Shown piece after piece: positions 17,444-25,904 of a stretch of 64,000 nucleotides of DNA (position 1 is its first letter; every line of letters begins with the position of its first letter). The notes under the pieces were generated by a model, which ran no database searches, had not been told where the DNA came from, and saw only the letters and a program-made list of their open reading frames with translations. A program made the translations under genes and the position numbers. The DNA is taken from assembly GCA_002375985.1 (NCBI GenBank), contig DFNH01000024.1:1-64000 (forward strand), read 5' to 3'. This DNA is from Firmicutes bacterium UBA3572 (GTDB lineage Bacteria > Bacillota > Desulfotomaculia > Desulfotomaculales > Desulforudaceae).

Positions 17444-18858
17444 GCCCCGGCCCGCAGGCGCGTCACCAGGTTGGAGAGCCGCCGGGCGAGCCGCACCAGG
17501 GGGTGGTTGTTGACCCGCTGCAGGCGGCGGAGTTCCTCCCGGCTGCGCGCCACCTCGTCCTGCAGGAACCGCACCGAACGCTGCAGGTCCTCGCCGGTCT
17601 CCAGGGCCTCCTTGAGGTCGGTCTGCAGGCGCGCCACCTCCTCCTGCAGTGCCCGTTCCCGGCGGCTGGCGGCGAACCGCTCCTTGTCCATCCGCACCTT
17701 GAGATCGATGATTTCTCCCTGCAGTTCGGCCACGCGCGTGCTGTGTTCCTCCTTCAGCTGGGCCAGGCGCGCCTTTTGTTCCCGGTTGGCCTCCCGGTAC
17801 TGCTGCACCTTGGCGAACATGCTCTCCAGGTTTTTTTGCGTGTCTTCCAGGGTTTTGCGCAAGGCCGCCAGTTCCTCCTGGCTTCCCCGGGCGCGCTGCA
17901 CCCACAAGCGGCACTGGTGGAGGATACTGTTGGCCTTGGACTCCAGCTTTTTCACCTGCTCCTGGTAGTAGAAGATTTCTTTCTTGCGCAGCGACAGCAA
18001 AAGATCCTTTTCGGAAAGCTGGGTGGCCAAGTGGTCCCGCTGGTCCCGCACCATGGCGTGCGCCGCCACGGCCGCCGCCGCTTCCTTCTGGGCGGCGGTC
18101 ACCTCGTGCAGTTGGGTTTTTAGCTGTTGGTGTTTTTTCAGCCACTGTTCCCGTTCCCACTGCCAGCGCTTCTTCTGCTCCCGCAGGAGTCCCAGGTACT
18201 TCTTCATGACCTCGTCGTAAACCCGGTGCGCGGCCTGGTTGTATGTCCACAGGCCGTCGCCCTGCTCTTCGAAGTAGGGGAATTTCCGGAGGACGGCCTC
18301 CACCGAAGTCTCGGTGCTCAGGCGCCATTTGTTGACCAGGCTCACGAGTTGCGGCAGGGACAAGCCCCCCGGGTGCTGGCGAAAAGCCTTGATGATGAGG
18401 TGTTTCAGCGGATAGTTGGCGGCGTCGGTATCCCACTCGGTCAGGCCCCAGGTGCCGTCGCTGAGCTGGATGAAGCGGCCGTCCAGAATCAGATTGGCCT
18501 CGTCGGCGATCATCCGCCGCAGTTTCTTTTTTTTGTTGGTATTCTTGCCTCCGGCGCTGACCACCTCCCAGAGGCTCAAGGGGCTCTGACGCTTCAAGAG
18601 CAGGTGGTAGAACCGGTCGTTCTCCCGGTTGCCCTCGAGGTTCAGCCGCCAGAGCTTGTCCTCGCCCAAGGTAAAGCAGGCGTGCTGGCGCAGGCAGAGG
18701 TACACCTTTTCCTCCACCCGGGCCAGGGAATAGTCCTGCAGCATCTTCCGGCGCACGTACGGGGCCAGTTCCTTGGCCGACATGGCCTCGAAGAAGTACA
18801 GGGTTCTCTTCAGCACGTCCGTCAGGGAATGCAGGGTGCCACTCACCGCGCTGTTCAC
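17440..18858 (-). CDS. Winged-helix (HARE-HTH-like) protein with long C-terminal coiled coil
   Basis: This 472-residue protein starts at GTG 18858, next to AAGGGGGAAG. The N-terminal half has two segments resembling the winged helix of RNA polymerase delta factor (DEANLILDGRFIQLSDGTW followed by GLTEW, and a second around FPYFEEQGDGLWTYN). Residues ~215-470 are almost pure heptad coiled coil. No catalytic motif is visible. It could be a transcription- or nucleoid-associated structural protein, but no function is known to me. The stop overlaps the end of the convergent radical SAM gene. Confidence 0.75.
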   Translation of the reverse strand: MNSAVSGTLHSLTDVLKRTLYFFEAMSAKELAPYVRRKMLQDYSLARVEEKVYLCLRQHACFTLGEDKLWRLNLEGNRENDRFYHLLLKRQSPLSLWEVVSAGGKNTNKKKKLRRMIADEANLILDGRFIQLSDGTWGLTEWDTDAANYPLKHLIIKAFRQHPGGLSLPQLVSLVNKWRLSTETSVEAVLRKFPYFEEQGDGLWTYNQAAHRVYDEVMKKYLGLLREQKKRWQWEREQWLKKHQQLKTQLHEVTAAQKEAAAAVAAHAMVRDQRDHLATQLSEKDLLLSLRKKEIFYYQEQVKKLESKANSILHQCRLWVQRARGSQEELAALRKTLEDTQKNLESMFAKVQQYREANREQKARLAQLKEEHSTRVAELQGEIIDLKVRMDKERFAASRRERALQEEVARLQTDLKEALETGEDLQRSVRFLQDEVARSREELRRLQRVNNHPLVRLARRLSNLVTRLRAGA

Positions 18859-18973
18859 CTTCCCCCTTCTTTTGCTATGATTGCCAGGTCCTTACATTTA
18901 CTTCCGCGCCCGGGCGCTAAACCCTTGCGGGGGAAGGAAATTTCTTCTAATTTTTTTTCCGGCACCGTTCTAC

Positions 18974-19009
18974 AAAAGAAAAGCCCCGCGCACTCAGGCG
19001 CAGGGCTTT
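18974..19009 (-). terminator. Intrinsic terminator of guaB
   Basis: On the minus strand AAAGCCCTGCGC pairs with GCGCGGGGCTTT around a short loop and is followed by TTCTTTTG. It begins about 15 bases after the guaB stop. Confidence 0.85.
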
Positions 19010-19023
19010 CGGGATTAGGGCGT

Positions 19024-20487
19024 TTAGCGGAGGCTGTAGTTGGGCGCCTCCTTGGTGATGGTCACGTTGTGCGGGTGGCTTTCGATAAGGCCGGCGGTGG
19101 TGATGCGGATGAACTTGGTCTTGGTCTTGAGTTCCTGGATGTTGCGCACGCCGCAGTAACCCATGCCGGCCCGCAGTCCTCCAACCAGTTGGTAGACGGT
19201 GTCCGACACCGACCCCTTGAAGGGCACCCGGCCTTCCACGCCTTCGGGGACCAGCTTGGCGGTGTTCGTTCCCTCCTGGAAGTAGCGGTCGCCGGAGCCA
19301 AGGTGCATCGCGCCCAGGGAGCCCATACCGCGGTAGACCTTGTAGCTGCGGCCCTGGTAGATTTCGATTTCGCCCGGGCTTTCCTCGGTGCCGGCCAGGA
19401 GGCTCCCCAGCATGACCACGTCGGCCCCCGCGGCGATGGCCTTGACGATGTCCCCGGAGTACTTGATGCCCCCGTCGGCGATGATCGGCACACTGTGCTT
19501 CACCGCTTCGTTGGCACAGTTGTACACCGCGGTGATCTGGGGTACCCCGATGCCGGCGATGACCCGGGTGGTGCAGATAGAACCCGGACCGATGCCCACT
19601 TTCACGGCGTCCGCCCCGGCCTGGATCAGATCGCGCGTGGCTTCCGCGGTGGCCACGTTGCCGGCGATGACGCAGGTGTCGGGGTACTTGTTTTTGATTT
19701 TGGCGACCGTCTGCAGCACGCGCCGGGAATGCCCGTGCGCGGTATCCACCACGATGGCGTCCACCTTGGCGGAGACCAGGGCGTCCACCCGGCTCATATA
19801 GTCCTTGCCCACCCCGACGGCCGCGGCCACCCGGAGGCGTCCCTGGGGGTCCTTGGCCGCGCGCGGGTATTTTTGCAGCTTTTCGATGTCCTTGATGGTG
19901 ATCAGGCCGCGCAAGTTTCCTTCAGCGTCGACCAGGGGGAGTTTTTCAATCTTGTACCGGCGCAGGACCTCCTTGGCCTCGTCCAGGGTGGTGCCCACCG
20001 GCGCGGTGATCAGGTTCTCCTTGGTCATCACCGGCTCGATCGGGCCGCTGAAATCCTGTACGAACCGGATGTCCCGGTTGGTGATGATCCCGACCAGCTT
20101 GCCGTTCTCGGTGACCGGTACGCCGGAGATACGGTACCTCTCCATCAGCACGACCGCTTCCTGGATGGTGTTGCGCGGGGAGAGGTAGATGGGGTCGGTG
20201 ATTACGCCGTGCTCGGACCGCTTGACCTTGTCGACCTCCAGCGCCTGTTTTTCGATGCTCATGTTGCGGTGAATCACGCCGATACCGCCCTCGCGCGCCA
20301 GGGCGATGGCCATGCGCGCCTCGGTGACCGTATCCATACCGGCGCTCATCAGGGGTATGTTGAGCGTGATGTTGCGGGTCAGTCTGGTGCTGGTATCAAC
20401 TTCGGCCGGCAGCACTTCGGAAACCGCCGGCACCAACAGCACGTCGTCGAATGTCAGGCCTTCTTCTTTGAATCGTTCCGGAAACAC
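19024..20487 (-). CDS. guaB: Inosine-5'-monophosphate dehydrogenase
   Basis: This protein of 487 residues starts at GTG 20487. TFDDVLLVPA near the N-terminus, two CBS domains (~95-215), GIGPGSICTTRVIAGIGVPQ with catalytic Cys, and ADGGIKYSGDIVKAIAAGAD are the diagnostic IMPDH motifs. It makes XMP from IMP in GMP synthesis. It stands alone with its own terminator. An extended -10 (TGCTATAAT, 20526-20518) lies upstream without a clear -35. Confidence 0.96.
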   Translation of the reverse strand: MFPERFKEEGLTFDDVLLVPAVSEVLPAEVDTSTRLTRNITLNIPLMSAGMDTVTEARMAIALAREGGIGVIHRNMSIEKQALEVDKVKRSEHGVITDPIYLSPRNTIQEAVVLMERYRISGVPVTENGKLVGIITNRDIRFVQDFSGPIEPVMTKENLITAPVGTTLDEAKEVLRRYKIEKLPLVDAEGNLRGLITIKDIEKLQKYPRAAKDPQGRLRVAAAVGVGKDYMSRVDALVSAKVDAIVVDTAHGHSRRVLQTVAKIKNKYPDTCVIAGNVATAEATRDLIQAGADAVKVGIGPGSICTTRVIAGIGVPQITAVYNCANEAVKHSVPIIADGGIKYSGDIVKAIAAGADVVMLGSLLAGTEESPGEIEIYQGRSYKVYRGMGSLGAMHLGSGDRYFQEGTNTAKLVPEGVEGRVPFKGSVSDTVYQLVGGLRAGMGYCGVRNIQELKTKTKFIRITTAGLIESHPHNVTITKEAPNYSLR

Positions 20488-20712
20488 TTGATAGCCCGCC
20501 CCCTACTCGGATAAATCATTATAGCACAGTATAGCACAAGGGGAGATTTCCGTCACTTGGCCGCCCAAACAAAAAATAAAGATTCCGTCTCTGGTACACG
20601 GGCAGCAAGACTCGAAGAAGGGAGACCCGGAGCCCCGGGAGCGCGCCAGTTTTCGAGGAAAGAATTCCGGGAAGGATTTCCGGGGCCCGCGGCGAAAGGG
20701 TAGGCACGGACG

Positions 20713-21375
20713 GTGAGACTGATGATCACGAACCCCATTCCGTGCCGCCTCGTGTGTTCGGCCTGTCTGGCCACCTTCCCCGCCGAGATCGTGAAAACCT
20801 TCGGCACCGGGGGTTGGCTGGAAAGCGATCTCTGTTACCGGTCTTACGCCACTTTTCCTTACCCCTACCTGGTGGCGGTCTGCCCGTGCTGCCACTGGGC
20901 GGCCTATATTCACGACTTCGAAAAACTGGCCTACCTCCCGCGCTATTCGGACTCCGAGTTGTCCAAAGCCTTGCGCGAGCACCTGGAAGAACAGCGGGTG
21001 CTTTACCCCGGTTCGCGCAAATACGAGTTGGCCGCGCACGCCTACGCGCGTGCCGGCACGCCGCCGCTGGGCATCGGGGACCTTTACCTGCGCGGGGTGT
21101 GGTGCGCCCGCTACGAGGCGGCGGCCGAAGTGGAACAGCGCCTCCAGCAGGAGGCCATCCGCTGGTTCGAACGGGCGCTTTCCCAGGATCTTTCCGGTTT
21201 CGAGCGGGCGCGGGTTTTCTATTTGCTCGGAGAATTAAACCGGCGTCTGGGACGGTTTGAAGAGGCCGTGCGGTGGTTTGCCGGGGTCGGTCCCGCGCCG
21301 GCCTGGCTCAAATCTTGGACCGCGCGGATGTCCGCCCTGGCCCGGGAACACGACCCCACCATCCAGGTTCTCTAG
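20713..21375 (+). CDS. DUF2225-type cysteine-rich protein with TPR-like C-terminus
   Basis: This protein has 220 residues from GTG 20713; ATG 20722 is an alternative with GGTGA upstream. Two pairs of cysteines (CRLVCSACLATF and CPCCHWAAY) are set for zinc binding near the N-terminus. The C-terminal half is helical with a tetratricopeptide-like pattern (ARVFYLLGELNRRLGRFEEA). Proteins of this shape are annotated DUF2225 in Firmicutes and have no defined role. It lies between divergent guaB and convergent sporulation genes. Confidence 0.75.
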   Translation: MRLMITNPIPCRLVCSACLATFPAEIVKTFGTGGWLESDLCYRSYATFPYPYLVAVCPCCHWAAYIHDFEKLAYLPRYSDSELSKALREHLEEQRVLYPGSRKYELAAHAYARAGTPPLGIGDLYLRGVWCARYEAAAEVEQRLQQEAIRWFERALSQDLSGFERARVFYLLGELNRRLGRFEEAVRWFAGVGPAPAWLKSWTARMSALAREHDPTIQVL

Positions 21376-21392
21376 CGGCGACCCAGATTTTT

Positions 21393-21632
21393 CTAGTCCT
21401 GGCCCTGGACCGAGTCGAGGCCGTAGCGCATGAACTGGGCGCGCAAGGCCGCGATCGTGCCCACCGGCACGCCGAACTCGCGGGCCATGTCGGCGTCGGA
21501 GCGGTTCAGGCGCAGGCCGCCGATGAACCGGTCAAAGTCCACGCCCACTTCCTCGGTCTTCAGTTGCAGGCTGGGCTGCGTGCTCCACGGCGCCCGCGCC
21601 CAAGTCTCCTGGCGGTGGTCGTCAGTGGTCAT
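21393..21632 (-). CDS. Small helix-turn-helix protein
   Basis: I take ATG 21632, 8 bases after AAAGGAG, giving 79 residues; the upstream extension in this frame has no support. The C-terminal half reads as a helix-turn-helix (SDADMAREFGVPVGTIAALR). The N-terminus is polar. It is 32 bp downstream of the ytrH/ytrI pair on the same strand. A DNA-binding role is inferred; its targets are unknown. Confidence 0.65.
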   Translation of the reverse strand: MTTDDHRQETWARAPWSTQPSLQLKTEEVGVDFDRFIGGLRLNRSDADMAREFGVPVGTIAALRAQFMRYGLDSVQGQD

Positions 21633-21664
21633 AGGTTCCACTCCTTTTCTCTTTTCTCTTTCGC

Positions 21665-22180
21665 TTAACCGGTAGTCTCTGTGGGTAAGTGGGCGGTTAT
21701 CCACAAAACATGCCTGTCCCCTTTTATTTCGGCGTCCACCAGCACCAGGAACTCCTCGCCGGCAAAGACGATCCGGGTGGTCAGGGCAAACCGCAGGTTT
21801 TCCACCTCGACCTCCCGGCCGTCGATGATGCGCGGCACCAGCCGCGGGTTCAACGTCGCCACTTCCTGGCCGTAAAGCGGGGCCAACCACTCCTTGACCT
21901 TTTTTTCGACGGCCAGGTGCGCTTCCTTTTCCTGGTGCGCCGTGAGGTCATCGGCGAATTCGATCTCCACCTTGATCCCGGTGACCACCTGCCGGCGTTC
22001 GGAGGTCAGGTTGGCCCGCAGTTCGGCCGTTTCCTGCCGCGCCGCCGCCAGTTCTTCGTTCAGCACGCGCACGGAGTACATCAACTGTTCGATCTGCCGG
22101 CTGGTGTGTACGGACATGGCACTGGCCCCGAGCAGGGCGCCCAGGATCAGGATGCTTATGATCCGCAGCGCCCGCCTCAT
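21665..22180 (-). CDS. YtrI-like sporulation membrane protein
   Basis: The start ATG 22180 overlaps the ytrH stop as ATGA, giving 171 residues; the longer open frame upstream is a ytrH shadow. One N-terminal membrane segment (IISILILGALLGASAMS) is followed by a short coiled coil (QIEQLMYSVRVLNEELAAAR) and a soluble domain. This matches YtrI, the partner of YtrH in Bacillus, in order, size and topology, though residue identity is weak. The last ~20 residues are encoded by a copy of the dispersed 29-bp repeat (21697-21725), so the native C-terminus may have been replaced. Confidence 0.6.
   Translation of the reverse strand: MRRALRIISILILGALLGASAMSVHTSRQIEQLMYSVRVLNEELAAARQETAELRANLTSERRQVVTGIKVEIEFADDLTAHQEKEAHLAVEKKVKEWLAPLYGQEVATLNPRLVPRIIDGREVEVENLRFALTTRIVFAGEEFLVLVDAEIKGDRHVLWITAHLPTETTG
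21697..21725. repeat. 29-bp dispersed repeat inside the 3' end of the ytrI-like gene
   Basis: The 29-bp sequence (TTATCCACAAAACATGCC, then TGTCCCCTTTT) is identical at 32450-32478 and, inverted, at 43056-43084. Here it is translated as part of the YtrI-like C-terminus (the RHVLWI segment). Confidence 0.85.
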
Positions 22181-22506
22181 TCCCGGCCACCGCCGGTGAG
22201 GGCCAGGATCAGCATGTAGGCCAGCTGCGCCCCGGCCAGGCTGCTCAACACGTAACACAGCTGCCGGGCCACCGCGGAGACCTCGCCGCGGAAAAGACCC
22301 GATTCAAAGGCTTCAAAAATGTAGAAACTGGAACCGATGGCGGCGGCGATCGCCCAGATTTTTACCTCCTGGGCAATGCGCAGCATGACGGTCACCGGCG
22401 GTTCCCGGACCAGGGCGGCGCCCAGCGCCCCCAGCACCGCGGCGCCCAGGATCATGCCACAGGCGGTAAAGAAGATGAGCACCAACCGGGTCAAGAGTCC
22501 ATCCAC
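22177..22506 (-). CDS. ytrH: Sporulation membrane protein YtrH
   Basis: This 109-residue protein has three hydrophobic segments (LVLIFFTACGMILGAAVLG; IWAIAAAIGSSFYIF; AGAQLAYMLILAL) and the conserved pattern IAQEVKIWAIAAAIGSSFY...ESGLFRGE that marks YtrH. In Bacillus, ytrH-ytrI is a sigma-E operon needed for normal forespore cortex formation. The same overlapping order is kept here. No sigma-E promoter was confidently read. Confidence 0.88.
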   Translation of the reverse strand: MDGLLTRLVLIFFTACGMILGAAVLGALGAALVREPPVTVMLRIAQEVKIWAIAAAIGSSFYIFEAFESGLFRGEVSAVARQLCYVLSSLAGAQLAYMLILALTGGGRE

Positions 22507-22611
22507 CGCCCCGCCTCCACTCGCTACGGTCTCCTGCTAATCCTATGCGTCCGGGAGCGCACACTATTACGGCCGCGAAAAAGGAAGAGGGGGCCGGAAA
22601 CGGGAACGGGC

Positions 22612-23096
22612 GGGAAACGGGGACGGGCTACTTTTTCAAGGTAAGACGGCCATGTTTTTACTAACAAAACATCCGCAAACTACCAGTTCAGGCGAAAAAC
22701 AAAGTACCACCAGAAAAAGTTGCCTGTACCCGTTCCCCGCAAAAAAGGGGACAGGCTACTTTTTCAAGGTAAGACGGCCATGTTTTACTAACAAAACATC
22801 CGCAAACTACCAGTTCAGGCGAAAATCAAAGTACCACCAGAAAAAGTTGCCTGTACCCGTTTCCCGCAAAAAAGGGACAGGCTACTTTTTCAAGCGGAAA
22901 TGGGGACAGGCACCTTTTTTGAGATGGTAGTCGTTTCCTACAACAGCAGGGTTTCTCCTCAAAAAACGAGCCAGTCCCCATTTCCTTCGTTCCCGCCGGA
23001 GCGGGGCCGCAACTCGCGTAAGGATACCCTTCCAACCAAAAAAAGGGTACAGGCAACTTTTTCTGGCGAAAAAGTAGCCCGTCCCCTTTTTTCCCT
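22612..23096. repeat. Cluster of intergenic inverted-repeat elements (two tandem copies plus two smaller)
   Basis: This fills most of the 583-bp gap between ytrH and the aminomutase gene. Two direct copies (22612-22740 and 22741-22867; 128-bp period) each begin with a GGGGACxGGCTACTTTTTC-type arm and end with its imperfect complement (GAAAAAGTTGCCTGTACCC). A third unit, 22898-22983, has strong arms (AAATGGGGACAGGC and GCCAGTCCCCATTT). A fourth, 23038-23094, is a nearly perfect hairpin with a tiny loop. Related elements lie at 27068, 32117, 43056 and 60950. They resemble REP/BIME or MITE-like repeats mobilised in trans by Y1 (RAYT) transposases, none of which is in the window. Confidence 0.85.
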
Positions 23097-23119
23097 TCCC
23101 TTTTTCTTTTCTAGCCGTT

Positions 23120-24379
23120 TTAGCCGTTGGGGTAGGGGATCACCCGGTTTTCCCAGGTGCGCAGGATCAGCTTTTCCGGAGTGTGCTCGAGGACGTAGGC
23201 CGGGGTCACCGGCGTCTTGCCGAATCCCCCGGGCGCGTTGATGATGTAGGTGGGCACGGCCAGCCCGGAGGTGTACCCGCGCAGCTTGTCCATAATGGCC
23301 AAGCCCTCGTCCACCGTGGTGATGAAATGACTGGTGCCGCGCACCGCCTTGGCGTGAAAGATGTAGTAAGGCCGCACGCGGATCCGGAGCAATTCGTGGT
23401 TGAGCTTTTTCATCACGTGGGGATCGTTGTTGACCCCCTTGAGCAGCACCGCCTGGTTGCCCAAAACCACCCCGGCCTTGACCAACCGGGCGCAGGCCGC
23501 AGCCGCCTCCGGTGTGACCTCCAGCGGATGGTTGAACTGGGTGTTGATGTAGATGGGCGGATACTTCTCCAGGATGGCGCACAATTCGGCGGTGATCCGC
23601 TGCGGCAGGGTGACCGGCGTCCTGGTGCCCAGCCGCTTGATTTCCACGTGTTCGATCGCGTGTAGCTCGCCCAGCAACCAGTCCAGCGTGCGGTTGCTGA
23701 GCAGCAGGGCATCCCCGCCGGTGATCAAAACGTCCCGGATCTCCGGGTTGGCCCGGATGTAGTTGAGCGCCGCCTCGAGGACGCGCCGGGATTGGTGCCG
23801 GTCAACCTCCCCGATATTGCGCCGCCGCTGGCAGTGCCGGCAGTACATGGCGCACTGGTTGGTCACGTTGATGATCAGCCGGTCCGGGTAACGCCTGGTT
23901 ATACCGGGCGCCGGGTTGGTAAGCCGCTCGGCCATGGGGTCAAAGCTGCCGCGGGAATCGGTAATTTCGGCAAGCGACGGCACGGCCTGCAGCCAGACCG
24001 GCCCACCGACGCCCCCCGCCGCCACCACCGCGGCGTAGTACGGCGATATGGCCCAGCGGTACTGGCGGGAAACCCGCTCGATATCCCTTACCGCCTGGGG
24101 GTCAAGCGGCACCAGCTTGGCCAGCAGCTCCACGCTGTTGATCCGGTGACGCATCTGCCAGCGCCAGTCGGCCCAATTCTCTTCGGTGCCGCCCAGCAGG
24201 GAAAGCAGTTCGGCCTTGTGGGCGGCAATGCGCGCCGTCAATTCCCGGCCGCTGGGAATGCTGTCTTTTACGGCCAGGTAGTCGGTAATGCGCTCTCTCA
24301 GCTCCGCGGCCCGCTTTAGGGACTGCCGCCTTTCTTCCTCTGCGGTGAGCACCGCACCGTTGATGTGGTCGATGGCCAC
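23120..24379 (-). CDS. eam: Glutamate 2,3-aminomutase (KamA family radical SAM/PLP enzyme)
   Basis: I use GTG 24379 (419 residues); the longer in-frame start would run through the terminator hairpin at 24404-24439. The radical SAM triad is Cys176-x3-Cys180-x2-Cys183 (CAMYCRHC). The PLP lysine is Lys388 in GGFGKTP. In lysine 2,3-aminomutase two aspartates (293 and 330, 37 apart) hold the substrate amine. Here the equivalents are Lys344 (IFHAKAV) and Asn381 (IINAPGG), also 37 apart, the replacement described for Clostridioides Eam. It should make beta-glutamate from glutamate. A c-di-AMP riboswitch upstream supports an osmolyte role. Substrate choice is inferred from these two residues. Confidence 0.82.
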   Translation of the reverse strand: MAIDHINGAVLTAEEERRQSLKRAAELRERITDYLAVKDSIPSGRELTARIAAHKAELLSLLGGTEENWADWRWQMRHRINSVELLAKLVPLDPQAVRDIERVSRQYRWAISPYYAAVVAAGGVGGPVWLQAVPSLAEITDSRGSFDPMAERLTNPAPGITRRYPDRLIINVTNQCAMYCRHCQRRRNIGEVDRHQSRRVLEAALNYIRANPEIRDVLITGGDALLLSNRTLDWLLGELHAIEHVEIKRLGTRTPVTLPQRITAELCAILEKYPPIYINTQFNHPLEVTPEAAAACARLVKAGVVLGNQAVLLKGVNNDPHVMKKLNHELLRIRVRPYYIFHAKAVRGTSHFITTVDEGLAIMDKLRGYTSGLAVPTYIINAPGGFGKTPVTPAYVLEHTPEKLILRTWENRVIPYPNG

Positions 24380-24403
24380 CCAAAACACCCCCTTAACCTG
24401 CGG

Positions 24404-24439
24404 CCAAAATAAACCCCCGGATTTGCGCCGCTCCGGGGG
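24404..24439 (-). terminator. Intrinsic terminator between c-di-AMP riboswitch and eam (expression platform)
   Basis: On the minus strand CCCCCGGA (24439-24432) pairs perfectly with TCCGGGGG (24421-24414), followed by TTTATTTT. It sits between the aptamer and the GTG start, the position expected for ligand-controlled transcription termination. Confidence 0.85.
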
Positions 24440-24489
24440 AAGGACGCACGTCTCACAACCCTTCGCCAAAATTTAACCAAGGGTCGTAA

Positions 24490-24632
24490 CGAGCATCGTT
24501 CTTCCCACGCTTACGAGGTTAGCTGACGGGTTCGGGTCGGAAGGTAACCCTACCCGGCACCACGGCCGGGATTCACCCCTTTTGACGGGTCCCCCGCTTC
24601 TCAATGCCTGAGAACTCAGCGCGTCTTTTTAC
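24490..24632 (-). promoter_or_regulatory. Cyclic di-AMP (ydaO/yuaA-class) riboswitch
   Basis: Read on the minus strand, the leader contains the conserved ydaO blocks in order: CGCTGAGTT near the 5' end, GCGGGGGACCCG, AAGGGGTGAATCC, a variable GC hairpin, TAGGGTTACCTTCCGACCCG, then AACCCGTCAGCTAACCTCGT and AAGCG. This is the signature of the c-di-AMP riboswitch, which usually turns genes off when c-di-AMP is high and controls osmolyte, potassium and cell-wall genes. A consensus promoter lies just upstream and a terminator just downstream. Confidence 0.88.
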
Positions 24633-24639
24633 TGAGGCC

Positions 24640-24669
24640 ATTATAACACCCGGCCGCACCGGGTGTCAA
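24640..24669 (-). promoter_or_regulatory. Consensus sigma-A promoter of the riboswitch-eam transcript
   Basis: TTGACA (24669-24664), an 18-bp spacer and TATAAT (24645-24640) on the minus strand match both hexamers perfectly. Start of transcription is expected near 24633, at the 5' edge of the riboswitch. Confidence 0.92.
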
Positions 24670-24673
24670 ATGT

Positions 24674-25318
24674 TCATCCATTTATTGGTATGTTATGGGA
24701 ATCAGATCCTTCGAGGTGACAGGTGTCGTTAAACAACAACAGCTGGGCGCGGTCGGGCGCAAAAAACTCGATGATGCTCAGGGCGGTGTTGTCCTGGCGC
24801 AGCCGCCAGTACTGGTTTAAGTCCATGTGGATTAGCGAGGCGATGCCGGCCCGGATGGTGCCGCCGTGGGTGACCACCACCACCTGGTCGTCAGGATGAC
24901 GGGCCGCAATCTCCCGCAGTGCCCCCACCGCTCTCGTTGCCACCTCGGTCAGCGTTTCCCCGCCCGGCAGGCGGGTATCGCGGGGCTGTGACCACCACCG
25001 CCGGGAAAGGTCCGGATAAAGCTCGATGATTTCCTCCCGGGTCAGCCCTTCCCAGTCGCCGAAGTCAATTTCCCGCAGGGCCGGCACCTTTTGCACCGCC
25101 AAGCCGTGCGGCGCCGCCAGGATCAGGGCGGTGGCGTAGGCCCGCTGCAGGTCACTGGCGTAAAAGCCGGCGAAAGACTGAGACGCCAGCCGCCCGGCCA
25201 GCGCCCGGGCCTGAGCCACACCAGAGGCACTGAGGGGAATATCGGCGTGCCCCTGATAACGGCGCGCGTGGTTCCAAAGTGTCTCTCCGTGCCTGACCAG
25301 AAATATCTTGCACCCCAC
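24674..25318 (-). CDS. Histidine phosphatase family protein (CobC / phosphoglycerate-mutase-like)
   Basis: This 214-residue protein carries the phosphohistidine loop LVRHGETLWNHARRYQG (His9) and the second catalytic segment VVTHGGTIRAG. The family includes alpha-ribazole phosphatase and broad-specificity phosphatases. No cobalamin genes are adjacent, so the substrate is open. Its stop codon lies immediately upstream of the eam promoter. Confidence 0.88.
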   Translation of the reverse strand: MGCKIFLVRHGETLWNHARRYQGHADIPLSASGVAQARALAGRLASQSFAGFYASDLQRAYATALILAAPHGLAVQKVPALREIDFGDWEGLTREEIIELYPDLSRRWWSQPRDTRLPGGETLTEVATRAVGALREIAARHPDDQVVVVTHGGTIRAGIASLIHMDLNQYWRLRQDNTALSIIEFFAPDRAQLLLFNDTCHLEGSDSHNIPING

Positions 25319-25349
25319 GCCGCTCCTCCTTTGTGCCGGGCGTCCCTCG

Positions 25350-25760
25350 TCAGGGCAACAGGTTCCGCACCCTGCCCACCAATTCTTCGATCAGATGCGG
25401 GAGCGGCTCGGACTTCAACCCCACGAGGCTGATCTGGCCCGGGATCAGGGGCAAAAGTATTTTGGGCGCCGGGCTCTGGGCGATCGCCTCGGCCATTCTG
25501 GGGGTTAGCTCGCCGAGCATGGCGTGAGGGACCACGATCCCCACCGGTCCCACGATCAGGTCGACCCGCCCGGCATTAAACACCACCGCGTTTTCGCCGC
25601 TGGCTCCCTCGTTTGCGCCCGCCCGCAGCATCACCGCGGTAGCCAGAGCGTTCGTCCCCAGGGCCAGGATTTCGGTGTCCTCCGGAAGTTCTTGCCGCAG
25701 GCGCGCCGTGATGTGTTTCCCGATGCCGCCCCCTTGGCCGTCAATTACCGCGATGCGCAC
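25350..25760 (-). CDS. DUF3842 family protein
   Basis: I take GTG 25760 behind GGTGAGGGG, giving 136 residues that begin MRIAVIDGQGGGIGKHI, a glycine-rich nucleotide-binding-like loop characteristic of DUF3842. TNALATAVMLRAGANEGA and PVGIVVPHAMLGELTP follow. Function is unknown; the family is confined to anaerobic Firmicutes as far as I know. An extended -10 (TGCTATAAT, 25793-25785) lies just upstream. Confidence 0.8.
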   Translation of the reverse strand: MRIAVIDGQGGGIGKHITARLRQELPEDTEILALGTNALATAVMLRAGANEGASGENAVVFNAGRVDLIVGPVGIVVPHAMLGELTPRMAEAIAQSPAPKILLPLIPGQISLVGLKSEPLPHLIEELVGRVRNLLP

Positions 25761-25904
25761 CCGTCCCCTCACCTCTCGCCCTGCATTATAGCATACGGCG
25801 CATAAGAAAAAAAAGAGACCCGCACCGGCCTCGACCTTTGCTACCATGTTATGAATTTGTTACAAATTATTCCCAGTATGTGCACAGATTTGTGGATAAG
25901 CAGC

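Noticed and set aside
22652..22930. Plus-strand frame through the repeat cluster
   Set aside because: It encodes the repeat itself twice (TTSSGEKQ, then YQFRRKSK-like) with no family match; treated as non-coding repeat.
24380..24469. Longer aminomutase start
   Set aside because: It would translate through the terminator hairpin of the riboswitch; GTG 24379 gives family length.
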